This document shows positions 17,313 through 25,535 of a stretch of 58,950 bases of DNA, in pieces; positions within the stretch are counted from its first letter, which is position 1, and the number at the start of each line of letters is the position of its first letter. A program made the translations under genes and the position numbers. The DNA comes from an uncultured Clostridium sp. GTDB taxonomy: Bacteria > Bacillota > Clostridia > TANB77 > CAG-508. The notes under the pieces are model-generated. The model was not told where the DNA came from. It worked only from the letters and a program-made list of their open reading frames with translations, and did not search any database. The stretch lies in NCBI GenBank assembly GCA_900556975.1, contig USQZ01000005.1, positions 1 through 58,950 on the forward strand. Direction: 5' to 3'.

Positions 17313-18227
17313 TTATATCAATATTAAAAGCTTCGTGAGCTTCCACCACCACCGGAAGAACCTCCACCACCTGAAAAGCCACCAGAAGAACCGCCACCGA
17401 AAGAGCCTCCGCCCCATCCGGCCTCCTCCAAAGCTAGCATTAATAAGTAGCATAATAAAAACAAATCCAAGTGGAAAAGCTCCATATAGCATTACATTTG
17501 AAGTAACATTGCCAATAGCAAATCTAGCAATTCCATAAACTAAAAAATATAAAGCTATATATACTCCACTAACTTTCAATCGTGATTTACTTCCCTCTAA
17601 ATAAGGGCCACCACAAATCGGAAAAATAAATCCAAAAATAGCTAATAAAATAACAAACACATCGTCTGTTCCAGATATCGAATCAGAACTACCTGCAGCA
17701 GGATCAATCTGACCATCGATTGTAATATTATATTCATTAGCCACTTCTGAAAGAACAGCACTAAAACCATTCTTTATTCCTTCATCATAATTATCATTTT
17801 TTAAATACGGAATTATATACTCGTCTTGTATTCTTCCTGTCTTTCCATCAGTAAGTGCACCTTCCAATCCATATCCAACTTCAATTCTAAATTTTCTATC
17901 ACCAGTTGAACATAGTAAAAGAACACCATTATTTTTCTTAGAATCTCCTATACCAAATTTTCTAAATAATTCTGTAGCATATGATTCTAAATCCTGACCA
18001 TCTAAACTAGTCACAGTAACTACAACAACTTGTGCACCTGTCTTCTGTTCTAATTCTTGATTAGTCTGCATTATATATTTTTTTGTATCTTCAGATAATA
18101 CCTCAGCATAATCATTAACAAAAAAATCTCTAGTTTGTGAAACAACAGCACACACTTTTGTAGACCACATCATCAAAAAAATAATTATTATAAAAATAAT
18201 ATTTTTTAATCTCTTAGAACTGAACAC
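17313..18227 (-). CDS. TPM-domain protein (YgcG-like) with frameshifted Gly-rich tail
   Basis: Exported membrane protein of the TPM_phosphatase family. A signal/anchor segment (about 8-25) is followed by the TPM domain (about 30-160) with FVNDYAEVLSEDTKKYI, VVVVTVTSLDG, NNGVLLLCSTGDRKFRIEVGYGLEGALTD, then three hydrophobic segments. Relatives end in a long Gly/Ser tail. Here the frame instead reads RMGRRLFRWRFFWW, while the -1-base reading (one C removed at about 17419) gives GWGGGSFGGGSSGG through SSRSF and a stop at 17324. The start is GTG at 18227 after AAGGAGG. It overlaps lemA by 14 bp; both act in a poorly understood membrane module. Confidence 0.88.
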   Translation of the reverse strand: MFSSKRLKNIIFIIIIFLMMWSTKVCAVVSQTRDFFVNDYAEVLSEDTKKYIMQTNQELEQKTGAQVVVVTVTSLDGQDLESYATELFRKFGIGDSKKNNGVLLLCSTGDRKFRIEVGYGLEGALTDGKTGRIQDEYIIPYLKNDNYDEGIKNGFSAVLSEVANEYNITIDGQIDPAAGSSDSISGTDDVFVILLAIFGFIFPICGGPYLEGSKSRLKVSGVYIALYFLVYGIARFAIGNVTSNVMLYGAFPLGFVFIMLLINASFGGGRMGRRLFRWRFFWWLFRWWRFFRWWWKLTKLLILI

Positions 18228-18783
18228 TAGGTACCTCCTTGCTTCCTTCAGATGCTTGGAAATAATCTTTTGCATCAAAATTAAACATACCTGCAATCAT
18301 TTTTGTTGGGAATTTTTTAATTTTAGCATTGTATTTTTGTACTGCATCATTATAATCTTTTCTCGCTGTTGCAATACGATTTTCAGTTCCAGCTAGTTCA
18401 TCAGATAATTGAATAAAGTTTTGAGATGCTTTTAAGTCTGGATAATTTTCAACAACAACCATTAAATTATTTAATGCAGTTGTTAATTCATCATTAGCTT
18501 CTGCCTTTTCAGTAACAGTTTTTGCACTTGTCATTTTTTCTCTAGCTTCAGTAATAGAATTAATTATCTTCTCCTCATGTTGAGTATAACCTTTTACTGT
18601 ACTTACTAAATTAGGGATTAAATCTGCTCTTCTTTGTAAATAAGTATCAATTGTAGCATATTTGCTATCAACATCTTCTGAAAGTGAAACAATTCCATTA
18701 TAGCTTGACATTATCATTATTCCAATTAATACAACAATTGCAATAATAACTATAAGTCCAATATTTGATTTTTTCATTCTCAT
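18214..18783 (-). CDS. lemA: LemA family protein (first copy)
   Basis: Single N-terminal transmembrane helix (about 8-26) followed by the helical LemA bundle: RRADLIPNLVSTVKGY near residue 52, EENKIINSITEAR-like EKIINSITEAREKM, NLMVVVENYPDLKAS and LSDELAGTENRIATARKDYN, ending in FPTKMIAGMFNF. The 189-residue length is typical. It precedes and overlaps the TPM gene, a frequent pairing. Function is not established. A second LemA lies at 21890-22420. Confidence 0.95.
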   Translation of the reverse strand: MRMKKSNIGLIVIIAIVVLIGIMIMSSYNGIVSLSEDVDSKYATIDTYLQRRADLIPNLVSTVKGYTQHEEKIINSITEAREKMTSAKTVTEKAEANDELTTALNNLMVVVENYPDLKASQNFIQLSDELAGTENRIATARKDYNDAVQKYNAKIKKFPTKMIAGMFNFDAKDYFQASEGSKEVPSVQF

Positions 18784-18989
18784 TCTCCTTTTCTATATTA
18801 TATATACTAATTCTAATCTATAAAAATTTTTTTTACAATATATTATTTCACTATTCTAAACTAATAATGCATTTGTAATATGCAAATCAAAAATAAACAT
18901 TTATAACTTTCTAAATTTTATATCTTTATTTTCATGTCAAATCGCCAACACAAATATCTATGCATTGTTACTTTAATATTATAAAAATT

Positions 18990-20885
18990 TTAAAAAAATT
19001 CTACAATATTATATATAAAATTTGTTAATATACATATAATCATTCCACAAACAGTAGGAATTAAGAAAGAAATCCATACCCATTTTGAACTATTAGTTTC
19101 TTTCTTAATTGTAAGCAACGTCGTCATACAAGGAAAATGAAGAAGAGTAAAAATCATAACATTTATGGCAGTAAGCATTGTCCAGCCATTTTCAATTAAA
19201 ATCTCTCCTATCCTAAAACTATCGGAAATGTCAATTAAACAGCCACTTTGCATATACATCATTAATAAAATTGGAAGAACAATTTCGTTAGCAGGAATTC
19301 CAAAAATAAATGCTGTTAAAATATATCCATCTAACCCCATAATTTTAGCAACAGGGTCAAAAAAATAAGCAATATAAGAAATCATTGAAACTCCATCAAT
19401 TTGAACATTTGCTAAAATCCATATAACAATTCCAGCTGGAATCGCACTAGAAATTGCTCTTCCTAAAACAAATAATGTTCTGTCCAAAACTGATCGAACT
19501 AAAATACTACCAAGCTGCGGTTTTCTATATGGCGGTAACTCTAAAATAAATCCACTACTTTCACCTTTCAAAAGTGTACAAGATAAAATTTTAGAAATTA
19601 ATAATGATAAAACAATACCTAATAAAATTACTACTAGCACAACACCAGTAGAAACTAAACTTCCTACTATCCCATTAAATTTTCCAACAAAAAATATTGT
19701 AGCAATAGTAATTAACAAAGGAAATCTTCCATTGCACGGAACAAAGCAATTCGTCACAATAGCTATCATTCTTTCTCTCGTTGATCTCATAATTCGACAT
19801 CCAATCACTCCAGCAGCGTTACACCCAAACCCCATGCACATTGTCAAAGCTTGCTTCCCACACGTTCCAGCTTTTCTAAAAAAATTATCTAAATTAAATG
19901 CAATTCTAGGTAATACTCCTAAATCCTCTAACAAAGTAAAAAGAGGAAAAAATATAGCCATTGGCGGAAGCATAACACTAATAATCCATGTAACCGTTTG
20001 ATATACACCATTTATCAACAAACTTGAAACAAATTGTGGAAAATTCCAAGCAACAAACCAACTTTCAAGCCTCTCTTGACCTAACTCAAACAGCCTGCTT
20101 AAAAATTTTGAAGGATAGTTAGCTCCAATAATAGTTAACCAAAAAATAAAACCAAGCATAGCTATCATAATAGGAATACCAAAACATTTCGACGTAAGAA
20201 TTTTATCAATCTTCCTATCTTTATTTAAATTAATTACTGATTTATCTATAACTTCATTTGCGATCGTTTCTGACATTTTTACAATTTTCTCATTCGAACC
20301 ATATTCAACTAATTCGTCAATCTTATTTTCAGCAACAAAATCAATTTTTATTTTTAATTCTTCTAACGTTTTCTTTTTAGTCGCAATAGTCCCCACAACA
20401 GGAACTCCCAGCTTTTCAGACAGCAATTCCAAATCAATTTTAATATTTTTCTTTTTAGCCTCATCTAACAAATTAACACAAACAACAACATTTCTAGTAA
20501 TTTGTAAAACCTGCAACACTAAATTCAAATTTCTCTCTAAGGCAGTAGCATCAACCACTACAACCATAACATCGAACTGTGATTTTTCTATAAAACTAGT
20601 TGTTACATCTTCCTCTTTCGAATACGCTTTCAAAGAATATGTACCAGGTAAATCAACAATTAAAAATTTTTTATTAGAATATTCGTATGTTCCCAAACTA
20701 CTTTCAATCGTCTTTCCAGGCCAATTTCCAGTATGTTGATGTAATCCAGTCAAATTATTAAAAACACTACTCTTTCCAACATTAGGATTTCCAATTAAAC
20801 CAATTGTAAAATTTATATCTTTTCTTATCTCATCAAAATCATCTACTAGTAACTTATTTCCCATAGAATTTTTGGTCAAACCCAT
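18990..20885 (-). CDS. feoB: Ferrous iron transporter FeoB
   Basis: Inner-membrane Fe2+ uptake protein with a cytosolic GTPase domain. The G domain (about 25-190) shows GNPNVGKSSVFNNLTG, HTGNWPGKTIE, VDLPGTYSL and NLLDEAKK (G4). The membrane part has two Gate-type regions (MGFGCNAAGVIGCRIMRS near residue 350 and FIFGIPANEIVLPILLM near residue 530), both with the expected motifs. The 631-residue length is at the short end for the family. The ATG follows GAGGAGGAGATATGA. It is unlinked to feoA at 12.6 kb and lies between the two LemA modules. Confidence 0.95.
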   Translation of the reverse strand: MGLTKNSMGNKLLVDDFDEIRKDINFTIGLIGNPNVGKSSVFNNLTGLHQHTGNWPGKTIESSLGTYEYSNKKFLIVDLPGTYSLKAYSKEEDVTTSFIEKSQFDVMVVVVDATALERNLNLVLQVLQITRNVVVCVNLLDEAKKKNIKIDLELLSEKLGVPVVGTIATKKKTLEELKIKIDFVAENKIDELVEYGSNEKIVKMSETIANEVIDKSVINLNKDRKIDKILTSKCFGIPIMIAMLGFIFWLTIIGANYPSKFLSRLFELGQERLESWFVAWNFPQFVSSLLINGVYQTVTWIISVMLPPMAIFFPLFTLLEDLGVLPRIAFNLDNFFRKAGTCGKQALTMCMGFGCNAAGVIGCRIMRSTRERMIAIVTNCFVPCNGRFPLLITIATIFFVGKFNGIVGSLVSTGVVLVVILLGIVLSLLISKILSCTLLKGESSGFILELPPYRKPQLGSILVRSVLDRTLFVLGRAISSAIPAGIVIWILANVQIDGVSMISYIAYFFDPVAKIMGLDGYILTAFIFGIPANEIVLPILLMMYMQSGCLIDISDSFRIGEILIENGWTMLTAINVMIFTLLHFPCMTTLLTIKKETNSSKWVWISFLIPTVCGMIICILTNFIYNIVEFF

Positions 20886-20930
20886 TCATATCTCCTCCTC
20901 AATTTATTATATTCTTGCAAATATTTCTTG

Positions 20931-20959
20931 TTGACACAAAATTCTTTTTATTAGATAAT
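20931..20959 (+). promoter_or_regulatory. Promoter of the DUF3137-lemA pair
   Basis: TTGACA (20931-20936), a 17-bp spacer and GATAAT (20954-20959) form a near-consensus vegetative promoter 25 bp upstream of the DUF3137 gene. Confidence 0.8.
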
Positions 20960-20983
20960 TAATACATATTAGGGGGATTTAAA

Positions 20984-21874
20984 ATGAAAAGTTTTAGTAC
21001 ATTATACCAAGAATTATACCAAGAATGTCATGATAGTCTTGAATCTTTAAGAAAGGAAGCCTTAAAAAAAAGAATAACACTATTTATAATATTATTCTTA
21101 ATTTGTATATTAATATTTTTTGTAAGTACAACTGCTTTCACATTTGCATTATTTATTTCCATACTAATAAGTGCTTTGGTTCCTTTTTCAAATAAATATA
21201 AAAAGCAATATAAGGACACAGTAATAAAAAAATTAGTTAGTTTTTACGATCCTAATTTATCGTTCTCTCAAAATGGAAGAATTTCAAGATCTACATATAA
21301 CGAAGCTGAATTTGAAAGATACGATTACTTCTATTCAAATGACTTAGTATCAGGAAAAATCGATAATGAAATATTATTTGAAGCAAGTGATGTTAGGACA
21401 GAAGATGAAAGTACCGATAGTGAAGGACACACATCAAGAACAATAGTATTCAGTGGATTGTTTTCATCAGCAAAATTTAATACTGATATAAAAAATACAA
21501 TAAAAATTCGTTCTGACAAAGGCTTTTTAGGAAAACTATTACCAGCAAACAAGCAACTCATTCAATTAGATTCTCAAGAATTTGAAAAACTATTTGATGT
21601 ATATTCTACAGACAAAATATTAGCCTTGAGAATCTTAACATCAGATATTTTAGATTATATGATCAATTTCAAAAAAGAAAACAAAATAAAATATGAACTA
21701 ACATTAAAAAATTCATCCCTATACATACGTATACACTGTAAAGATATGTTCGAAGCTCCATTTAGCAAAGACTCCCTAGACTTTGACACATTACACATGT
21801 ACTACAAAATAATTCATTTCGTATGCGAACTAAATAGGAAATTTTATCATACAGTTGAAGGAAAAGATATATAA
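20984..21874 (+). CDS. DUF3137 family membrane protein
   Basis: A 296-residue protein with two adjacent N-terminal transmembrane helices (about 28-62) and a soluble C-terminal domain rich in short strands, including FERYDYFYSNDLVSGKID, TIVFSGLFSSAKFN and FEKLFDVYSTDKILALRILT. This layout and the last motif match the DUF3137 family, which is commonly encoded next to lemA, as here (16 bp apart). The ATG follows TTAGGGGGATTTAAA. Function unknown; a membrane-associated partner of LemA is inferred from context. Confidence 0.85.
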   Translation: MKSFSTLYQELYQECHDSLESLRKEALKKRITLFIILFLICILIFFVSTTAFTFALFISILISALVPFSNKYKKQYKDTVIKKLVSFYDPNLSFSQNGRISRSTYNEAEFERYDYFYSNDLVSGKIDNEILFEASDVRTEDESTDSEGHTSRTIVFSGLFSSAKFNTDIKNTIKIRSDKGFLGKLLPANKQLIQLDSQEFEKLFDVYSTDKILALRILTSDILDYMINFKKENKIKYELTLKNSSLYIRIHCKDMFEAPFSKDSLDFDTLHMYYKIIHFVCELNRKFYHTVEGKDI

Positions 21875-21889
21875 AAGGAAGGAATAAAT

Positions 21890-22420
21890 ATGGAAATAAT
21901 AATTATTATAGTTATAGCAATTTTATTAGTATTATTAATAATGTACAATGGATTAGTAAAGAAAAGAAATGCTGTAAAACAATCACGTTCATCAATAGAT
22001 GTATATCTAACACAAAGATTTGATTTAATACCAAATCTTGTAGAATGTGTAAAAGGTTATGCAAAGCATGAAGAAAAATTATTAGAATCTATCACAAAAT
22101 TAAGAACTGAATACAATGTAAGTAAAGATTTAGATAAAGCTTCTTTATTAAATACTCAAATGAATAAATTAATTGCAATTGTTGAAAATTATCCTGATTT
22201 AAAAGCTAGTGAAAACTTTTTAAATTTGCAAAAGAATTTAACAAAAATGGAAGATCAATTGCAAGCTGCAAGAAGATTATATAATATGGATGTAACGGCA
22301 TATAATACTGCTATTCAAGTTTTTCCAACGAATTTAATTGCCTCTGCATTTAATTTTACAGAAGAAAAATTATTTGAATTAGAACCAGGAAAAGGTGAAA
22401 ATGTTAAAATTAATTTTTAA
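21890..22420 (+). CDS. lemA: LemA family protein (second copy)
   Basis: A 176-residue LemA protein with an N-terminal transmembrane helix (about 2-20) and helical domain: TQRFDLIPNLVECVKGYAKHEEKL near residue 45 (family core RFDLIPNLVECVKGY), KLIAIVENYPDLKASENF and QLQAARRLYNMDVTAYN. It lacks the N-terminal LxCP signal seen in some lipoprotein forms. It forms an operon with the DUF3137 gene. It is clearly paralogous to the LemA at 18214-18783, but is paired with a different partner. The gene ends in a gap filled with A and B foldback repeats. Confidence 0.95.
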   Translation: MEIIIIIVIAILLVLLIMYNGLVKKRNAVKQSRSSIDVYLTQRFDLIPNLVECVKGYAKHEEKLLESITKLRTEYNVSKDLDKASLLNTQMNKLIAIVENYPDLKASENFLNLQKNLTKMEDQLQAARRLYNMDVTAYNTAIQVFPTNLIASAFNFTEEKLFELEPGKGENVKINF

Positions 22421-22435
22421 TTAATTACAAAAGGA

Positions 22436-22471
22436 AAAAGAATAATTCATATAAAATTTTTGAATCACCGC
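22436..22471 (+). repeat. Isolated end fragment of family B
   Basis: This 36-bp segment (AAAAGAATAATTCATATAAA...) is the perfect reverse complement of 22776-22811, the right end of B copy 2. Together they enclose A copy 2 and the whole of B copy 2. Confidence 0.85.
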
Positions 22472-22500
22472 ATAGAATATTCTTAATTAATTGCAAACGA

Positions 22501-22625
22501 AAAAATATTATACTTAATTTTGAAATGACGCGCAGTTTGAGAGTTTTTACCTAACCGACTAAACGAAGTTTAGTGGGCGGTAAAATCTCTTAGCAAGGAA
22601 TAAAAAATTAAGTATAATATTTTTT
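22501..22625 (+). repeat. Foldback repeat family A, copy 2
   Basis: The 21-bp arms 22501-22521 and 22605-22625 are perfect complements but differ in sequence from those of A copy 1. The core carries CGCAGTTTGAGAGTTTTTACC, the ACTAAAC-GAA-GTTTAGT apical hairpin and GGTAAAATCTCTTAGCAAGG. GAGA pairs with TCTC here where other copies have GAAA with TTTT. Confidence 0.88.
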
Positions 22626-22637
22626 GTTATATTAAAT

Positions 22638-22811
22638 AAAAGAATAATGCATATCAAAATTTTTTCACACCTTGCTGTCGCATTCCTCGATTCTTAAAAA
22701 TAAAAATTTATCATTTTTATTTTCAAATCGTGTAGAATGCTTCAATCAAACTCACTTCGCTCGTTTGGTCCCTGCGCGGTGATTCAAAAATTTTATATGA
22801 ATTATTCTTTT
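22638..22811 (+). repeat. Foldback repeat family B, copy 2
   Basis: The left arm 22638-22665 pairs imperfectly with the right arm 22786-22811. The core has TTTTTTCACACCTTGCTGTC, an internal A/T-rich hairpin, CACTTCGCTCGTTTGGTC and CTGCGCGGTGATTC. It lies between convergent genes, so it may also terminate transcription. Confidence 0.85.
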
Positions 22812-22834
22812 ATGTTTATAGTAAAATATTAAAA

Positions 22835-23536
22835 TTAATTTTTAAAATTTTCTTCATAAATTTTAATTCGATCTAAGCCAAATAAGCAAAATCCTAAGCC
22901 AACAAAAAATACACTTAAACTAATAATATTAAAAAACACTCTTATATTTCCCAACAAACCAACATCCAAAAAAGCATACACATATCTATTTATATGATTA
23001 TTAACTCTATCAACTATTTCAATTCTTGATTGTAAAAAAACAAATATCATATACAAATATGGGCCAATCGTCCAGGCAATAGGATCATACCACGAAAATC
23101 TCCTCTTCTCATCAAACAAAATCCAATCAAATAAAGTAACCAACGGCATCACATAATGAAAAATAATATCCGTAGTCTTTAAAGATTGATATGGATTAAT
23201 CTTCAAAGCATATGGAATTAAAATAAAATGATACACAATCATTGTAAGTAATATCGAAATTAAAACTTCGCCTTTAATATGAGGAGAAATACTACTAGTC
23301 CCATGTATTCCTTCTCTTTTAATATCTATTAATGTTTTTATAGTTAATGTAATAAATAACCCACAACAAAACATATTACTAATAATCGTAAAATATAAAA
23401 AATTAATTCTTTTAAATTCACCTTTTAAAAAGCCAAAATCATATATAAGAGCTCCTATACTAATGCAAGAAGCTCCTAATCTATATAAAAAAGCTATAAC
23501 TCTATTTTTTATACTCATATATCCAATCTCCATCAT
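22835..23536 (-). CDS. Pr6Pr-like integral membrane protein
   Basis: About 230 residues with six predicted transmembrane helices. YFTIISNMFCCGLFIT near residue 45, IFHYVMPLVTLFDWILFDEK near residue 130 and WYDPIAWTIGPYLYMIFVF match the Pr6Pr family of six-helix membrane proteins (FAR-17a/AIG1-like fold). The function of the bacterial members is unknown. A likely better start is the second ATG (MSIKNRV, about 23521). Its 5' end overlaps the mazF stop by four bases. Confidence 0.8.
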   Translation of the reverse strand: MMEIGYMSIKNRVIAFLYRLGASCISIGALIYDFGFLKGEFKRINFLYFTIISNMFCCGLFITLTIKTLIDIKREGIHGTSSISPHIKGEVLISILLTMIVYHFILIPYALKINPYQSLKTTDIIFHYVMPLVTLFDWILFDEKRRFSWYDPIAWTIGPYLYMIFVFLQSRIEIVDRVNNHINRYVYAFLDVGLLGNIRVFFNIISLSVFFVGLGFCLFGLDRIKIYEENFKN

Positions 23537-23892
23537 TCATTAGTAGACATCAAACCGAAACTAATACCTATAGCACTATTAATTTTTCCCATAATTTTTT
23601 CATCATCAATATGCCCAATCTTTTCTTTTAATCTACTCTTATCTATTGTACGAATTTGCTCAGCCAAAACAACCGAATCAGCCTTTAATCCAACATCTTT
23701 AGAATCAATTTCAATATGAGTTGGCAATCTATTTTTTCCAATTTGAGAAGTTATTGCAGCAGCTATAACTGTAGGACTGTACTTGTTTCCCATATCATTT
23801 TGTATTATCAAAACAGGCCTTATTCCCCCCTGCTCCGATCCAATAACAGGACTTAAATCCGCATAAAACATATCTCCTCTTTTGATTACCAT
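23533..23892 (-). CDS. mazF: MazF/NdoA-type endoribonuclease
   Basis: Sequence-specific mRNA endonuclease (toxin) of the PemK/MazF family. RGDMFYADLSPVIGSEQGGIRPVLIIQND at residues 5-33 contains the catalytic arginine (in RPVLIIQN), and AITSQIGKNRLPTHIEI carries the catalytic Thr/Ser region. The protein is about 119 residues, as usual. I chose the ATG at 23892 because AGGAG lies eight bases upstream. No MazE-type antitoxin is adjacent: the upstream gene is an exported protein. In Bacillus the toxin is linked to sporulation and stress genes. Confidence 0.92.
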   Translation of the reverse strand: MVIKRGDMFYADLSPVIGSEQGGIRPVLIIQNDMGNKYSPTVIAAAITSQIGKNRLPTHIEIDSKDVGLKADSVVLAEQIRTIDKSRLKEKIGHIDDEKIMGKINSAIGISFGLMSTNE

Positions 23893-23958
23893 AATAATCA
23901 CTCCTAATAATTCTGTATATCGAATTTGTAAATTACTATATCTAAATTTTATTTAAAT

Positions 23959-24558
23959 TTACAATATTTCAAGTTTAATATATTCTATGATAGTAGTCTC
24001 ATTATTGTTTATATCTTTAACTACAATTTTTTCAATTGAACTCTTCTCTTTATTAAAAAACAACGTTTTACTTAATGAATACTTATTTTGAGAATTTTTG
24101 CTTCTTACACTAATTATGTAATATCCGTCTTTATCAATCACTTCTTTATTTTCATCGCACAAATAATCATCAATAAAAGAATCAAGTCCAACTGAATTTT
24201 TAATGACACCTGCATAATCTGAAAAAACCTTCTCAACAGGCAATTGCGTATTTTTAATAGTCAAACAATTATCTACATTTTCAATAATAATTCCACTGTC
24301 ATTTTCAGTGCTTCTAATCTCCTGTCTTGAAATACCATCGTAGTTTGACTGCAAAAGAGTATAACTATTAGAATTCTTATTACTATTTACTGTAACTTTA
24401 CTCTCAACATTATATTCTTTAATACTTGAAATATAATTATTTAAATCACTTACATCTTCGATGTTTTTATTATTACCAGGAATAAAAAATTTATAACAAC
24501 AGAAAATCAAAATATGTAAAATTAAAATAAAAAAAATAATGAAAATTTTTTTCTTCAT
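23959..24558 (-). CDS. Exported LolA/GerS-like protein (tentative)
   Basis: A 199-residue protein with a strong N-terminal hydrophobic segment (about 4-25) ending near CCYKFF, so a lipoprotein or anchored protein. The rest is a beta-rich domain with VESKVTVNSNKNSNSYTLLQ, GISRQEIRS and KTLFFNKEKSSIEKIVVKD, reminiscent of LolA-like folds and of the clostridial germination lipoprotein GerS. The identity is uncertain. It follows sigE on the same strand after 260 bp, the place where sigG is often found in relatives. Confidence 0.55.
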   Translation of the reverse strand: MKKKIFIIFFILILHILIFCCYKFFIPGNNKNIEDVSDLNNYISSIKEYNVESKVTVNSNKNSNSYTLLQSNYDGISRQEIRSTENDSGIIIENVDNCLTIKNTQLPVEKVFSDYAGVIKNSVGLDSFIDDYLCDENKEVIDKDGYYIISVRSKNSQNKYSLSKTLFFNKEKSSIEKIVVKDINNNETTIIEYIKLEIL

Positions 24559-24633
24559 TTCAGACTCCCTTCATGCCAGTTTTTATATAATAATATGAAT
24601 TTTCAAAAAAAATATTCACTACATCATTTTTTT

Positions 24634-24752
24634 CAGAACAAAAACAAACTATTTATAACATTTACACTTATTACAACATTTTTAAGTCAGCAACTTTATT
24701 CATGTACGAAATTTACTTTTTAAATTTCTACGCATTATTATTTTTATATAAT
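24634..24752 (+). repeat. Foldback repeat family E, copy 2 (diverged)
   Basis: Between sigE and the GerS-like gene. It preserves CAGAACAAAAAC, CTATTTATAACATTTACACT, TTTTAAGTC, CGAAATTT...AAATTTC and CGCATTATTATTTTTATATA of the E consensus, with the first stem degraded. Confidence 0.7.
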
Positions 24753-24787
24753 TGGAAATTCTGAAAACATTTCTATTTCATAAAAAT

Positions 24788-24815
24788 AAGGCGGACTTTA
24801 ACCGCCTTTATAATC
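24788..24815 (-). terminator. sigE terminator
   Basis: On the minus strand AAGGCGG-TTAAAGT-CCGCCTT followed by ATTTTTAT, 5-10 bp after the sigE stop: a compact intrinsic terminator. Confidence 0.85.
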
Positions 24816-24818
24816 TAA

Positions 24819-25535
24819 TTATCCAGTCTTACTAGAAATCTCTTTACGCATCTTTCCCATAATTCTCTTCTCTAACCTAGAAATATAACTTTGCGATATG
24901 CCTAATAAATCAGCAACTTCCTTCTGAGTTTTCTCAGCACACCCATTCATTCCGAAACGTAAATTCATAATATATTTTTCCTTATCAGACAATTTTGAAA
25001 TTGCAATTTTGAGCAATTTATGATCAACCTCATCTTCAAGATTTTTATAAATTACATCCTCATCTGTTCCAAGAATATCAGATAAAAGAAGTTCATTCCC
25101 ATCTCTATCTTGATTAAGAGGTTCATCAATAGAAACTTCACTTTTTATTCTATTATTACGTCTCAAAAACATAAGAATCTCATTTTCAATACATCTTGAA
25201 GCATATGTAGCTAATTTTATATTCTTTCCTGTATTAAAAGTATTAATTGCCTTCATTAATCCTATTGTTCCAATAGAAATCAAATCCTCTAAATCCACTC
25301 CTGTATTCTCAAACTTTTTAGCTATATACACCACTAATCTCAAATTTCTTTCAACCAAAATCTGTTTTGCCTCACCGTCTTTCTCATCTATTCTAGCTAA
25401 AATCTCACTCTCTTCCTGAGCCGAAAGTGGCGGTGGCAGTGTTTGACTTCCATTAATATAAAAAATCGGTAATTTATCAAAATCCTTTTTAGTAATCTTC
25501 CTATAAAACATTCTCAAAATATCAAGTATACTCAT
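24819..25535 (-). CDS. sigE: Sporulation sigma factor SigE
   Basis: Mother-cell-specific early sporulation sigma factor, made as an inactive precursor and processed by SpoIIGA. The first roughly 30 residues (MSILDILRMFYRKITKKDF...) are the pro-sequence. Region 2 has RNLRLVVYIAKKFENTGVD, EDLISIGTIGLMKAINTFN and LATYASRCIENEILMFLRR. Region 4 has EKYIMNLRFGMNG and the DNA-binding helix KTQKEVADLLGISQSYISRLEKR. The 238-residue length is typical. Its ATG overlaps the spoIIGA stop by four bases (ATGA), which couples precursor and protease. Confidence 0.97.
   Translation of the reverse strand: MSILDILRMFYRKITKKDFDKLPIFYINGSQTLPPPLSAQEESEILARIDEKDGEAKQILVERNLRLVVYIAKKFENTGVDLEDLISIGTIGLMKAINTFNTGKNIKLATYASRCIENEILMFLRRNNRIKSEVSIDEPLNQDRDGNELLLSDILGTDEDVIYKNLEDEVDHKLLKIAISKLSDKEKYIMNLRFGMNGCAEKTQKEVADLLGISQSYISRLEKRIMGKMRKEISSKTG

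Noticed and set aside
17335..17538. Plus-strand ORF rich in His (MSFHHHRKNLHHL...) opposite the TPM tail
   Set aside because: It is the antisense reading of the glycine-rich repeats and has no ribosome-binding site.
18850..18975. Possible further E-family copy between feoB and lemA
   Set aside because: Only AACACAAATATCTATGCATT resembles E stem II; stem I is absent, so the similarity is too weak.
22501..22625. Plain intrinsic terminator
   Set aside because: The arms end in T-runs and may terminate, but a shared ~75-bp core across unrelated sites and same-direction genes is not expected of a plain terminator.
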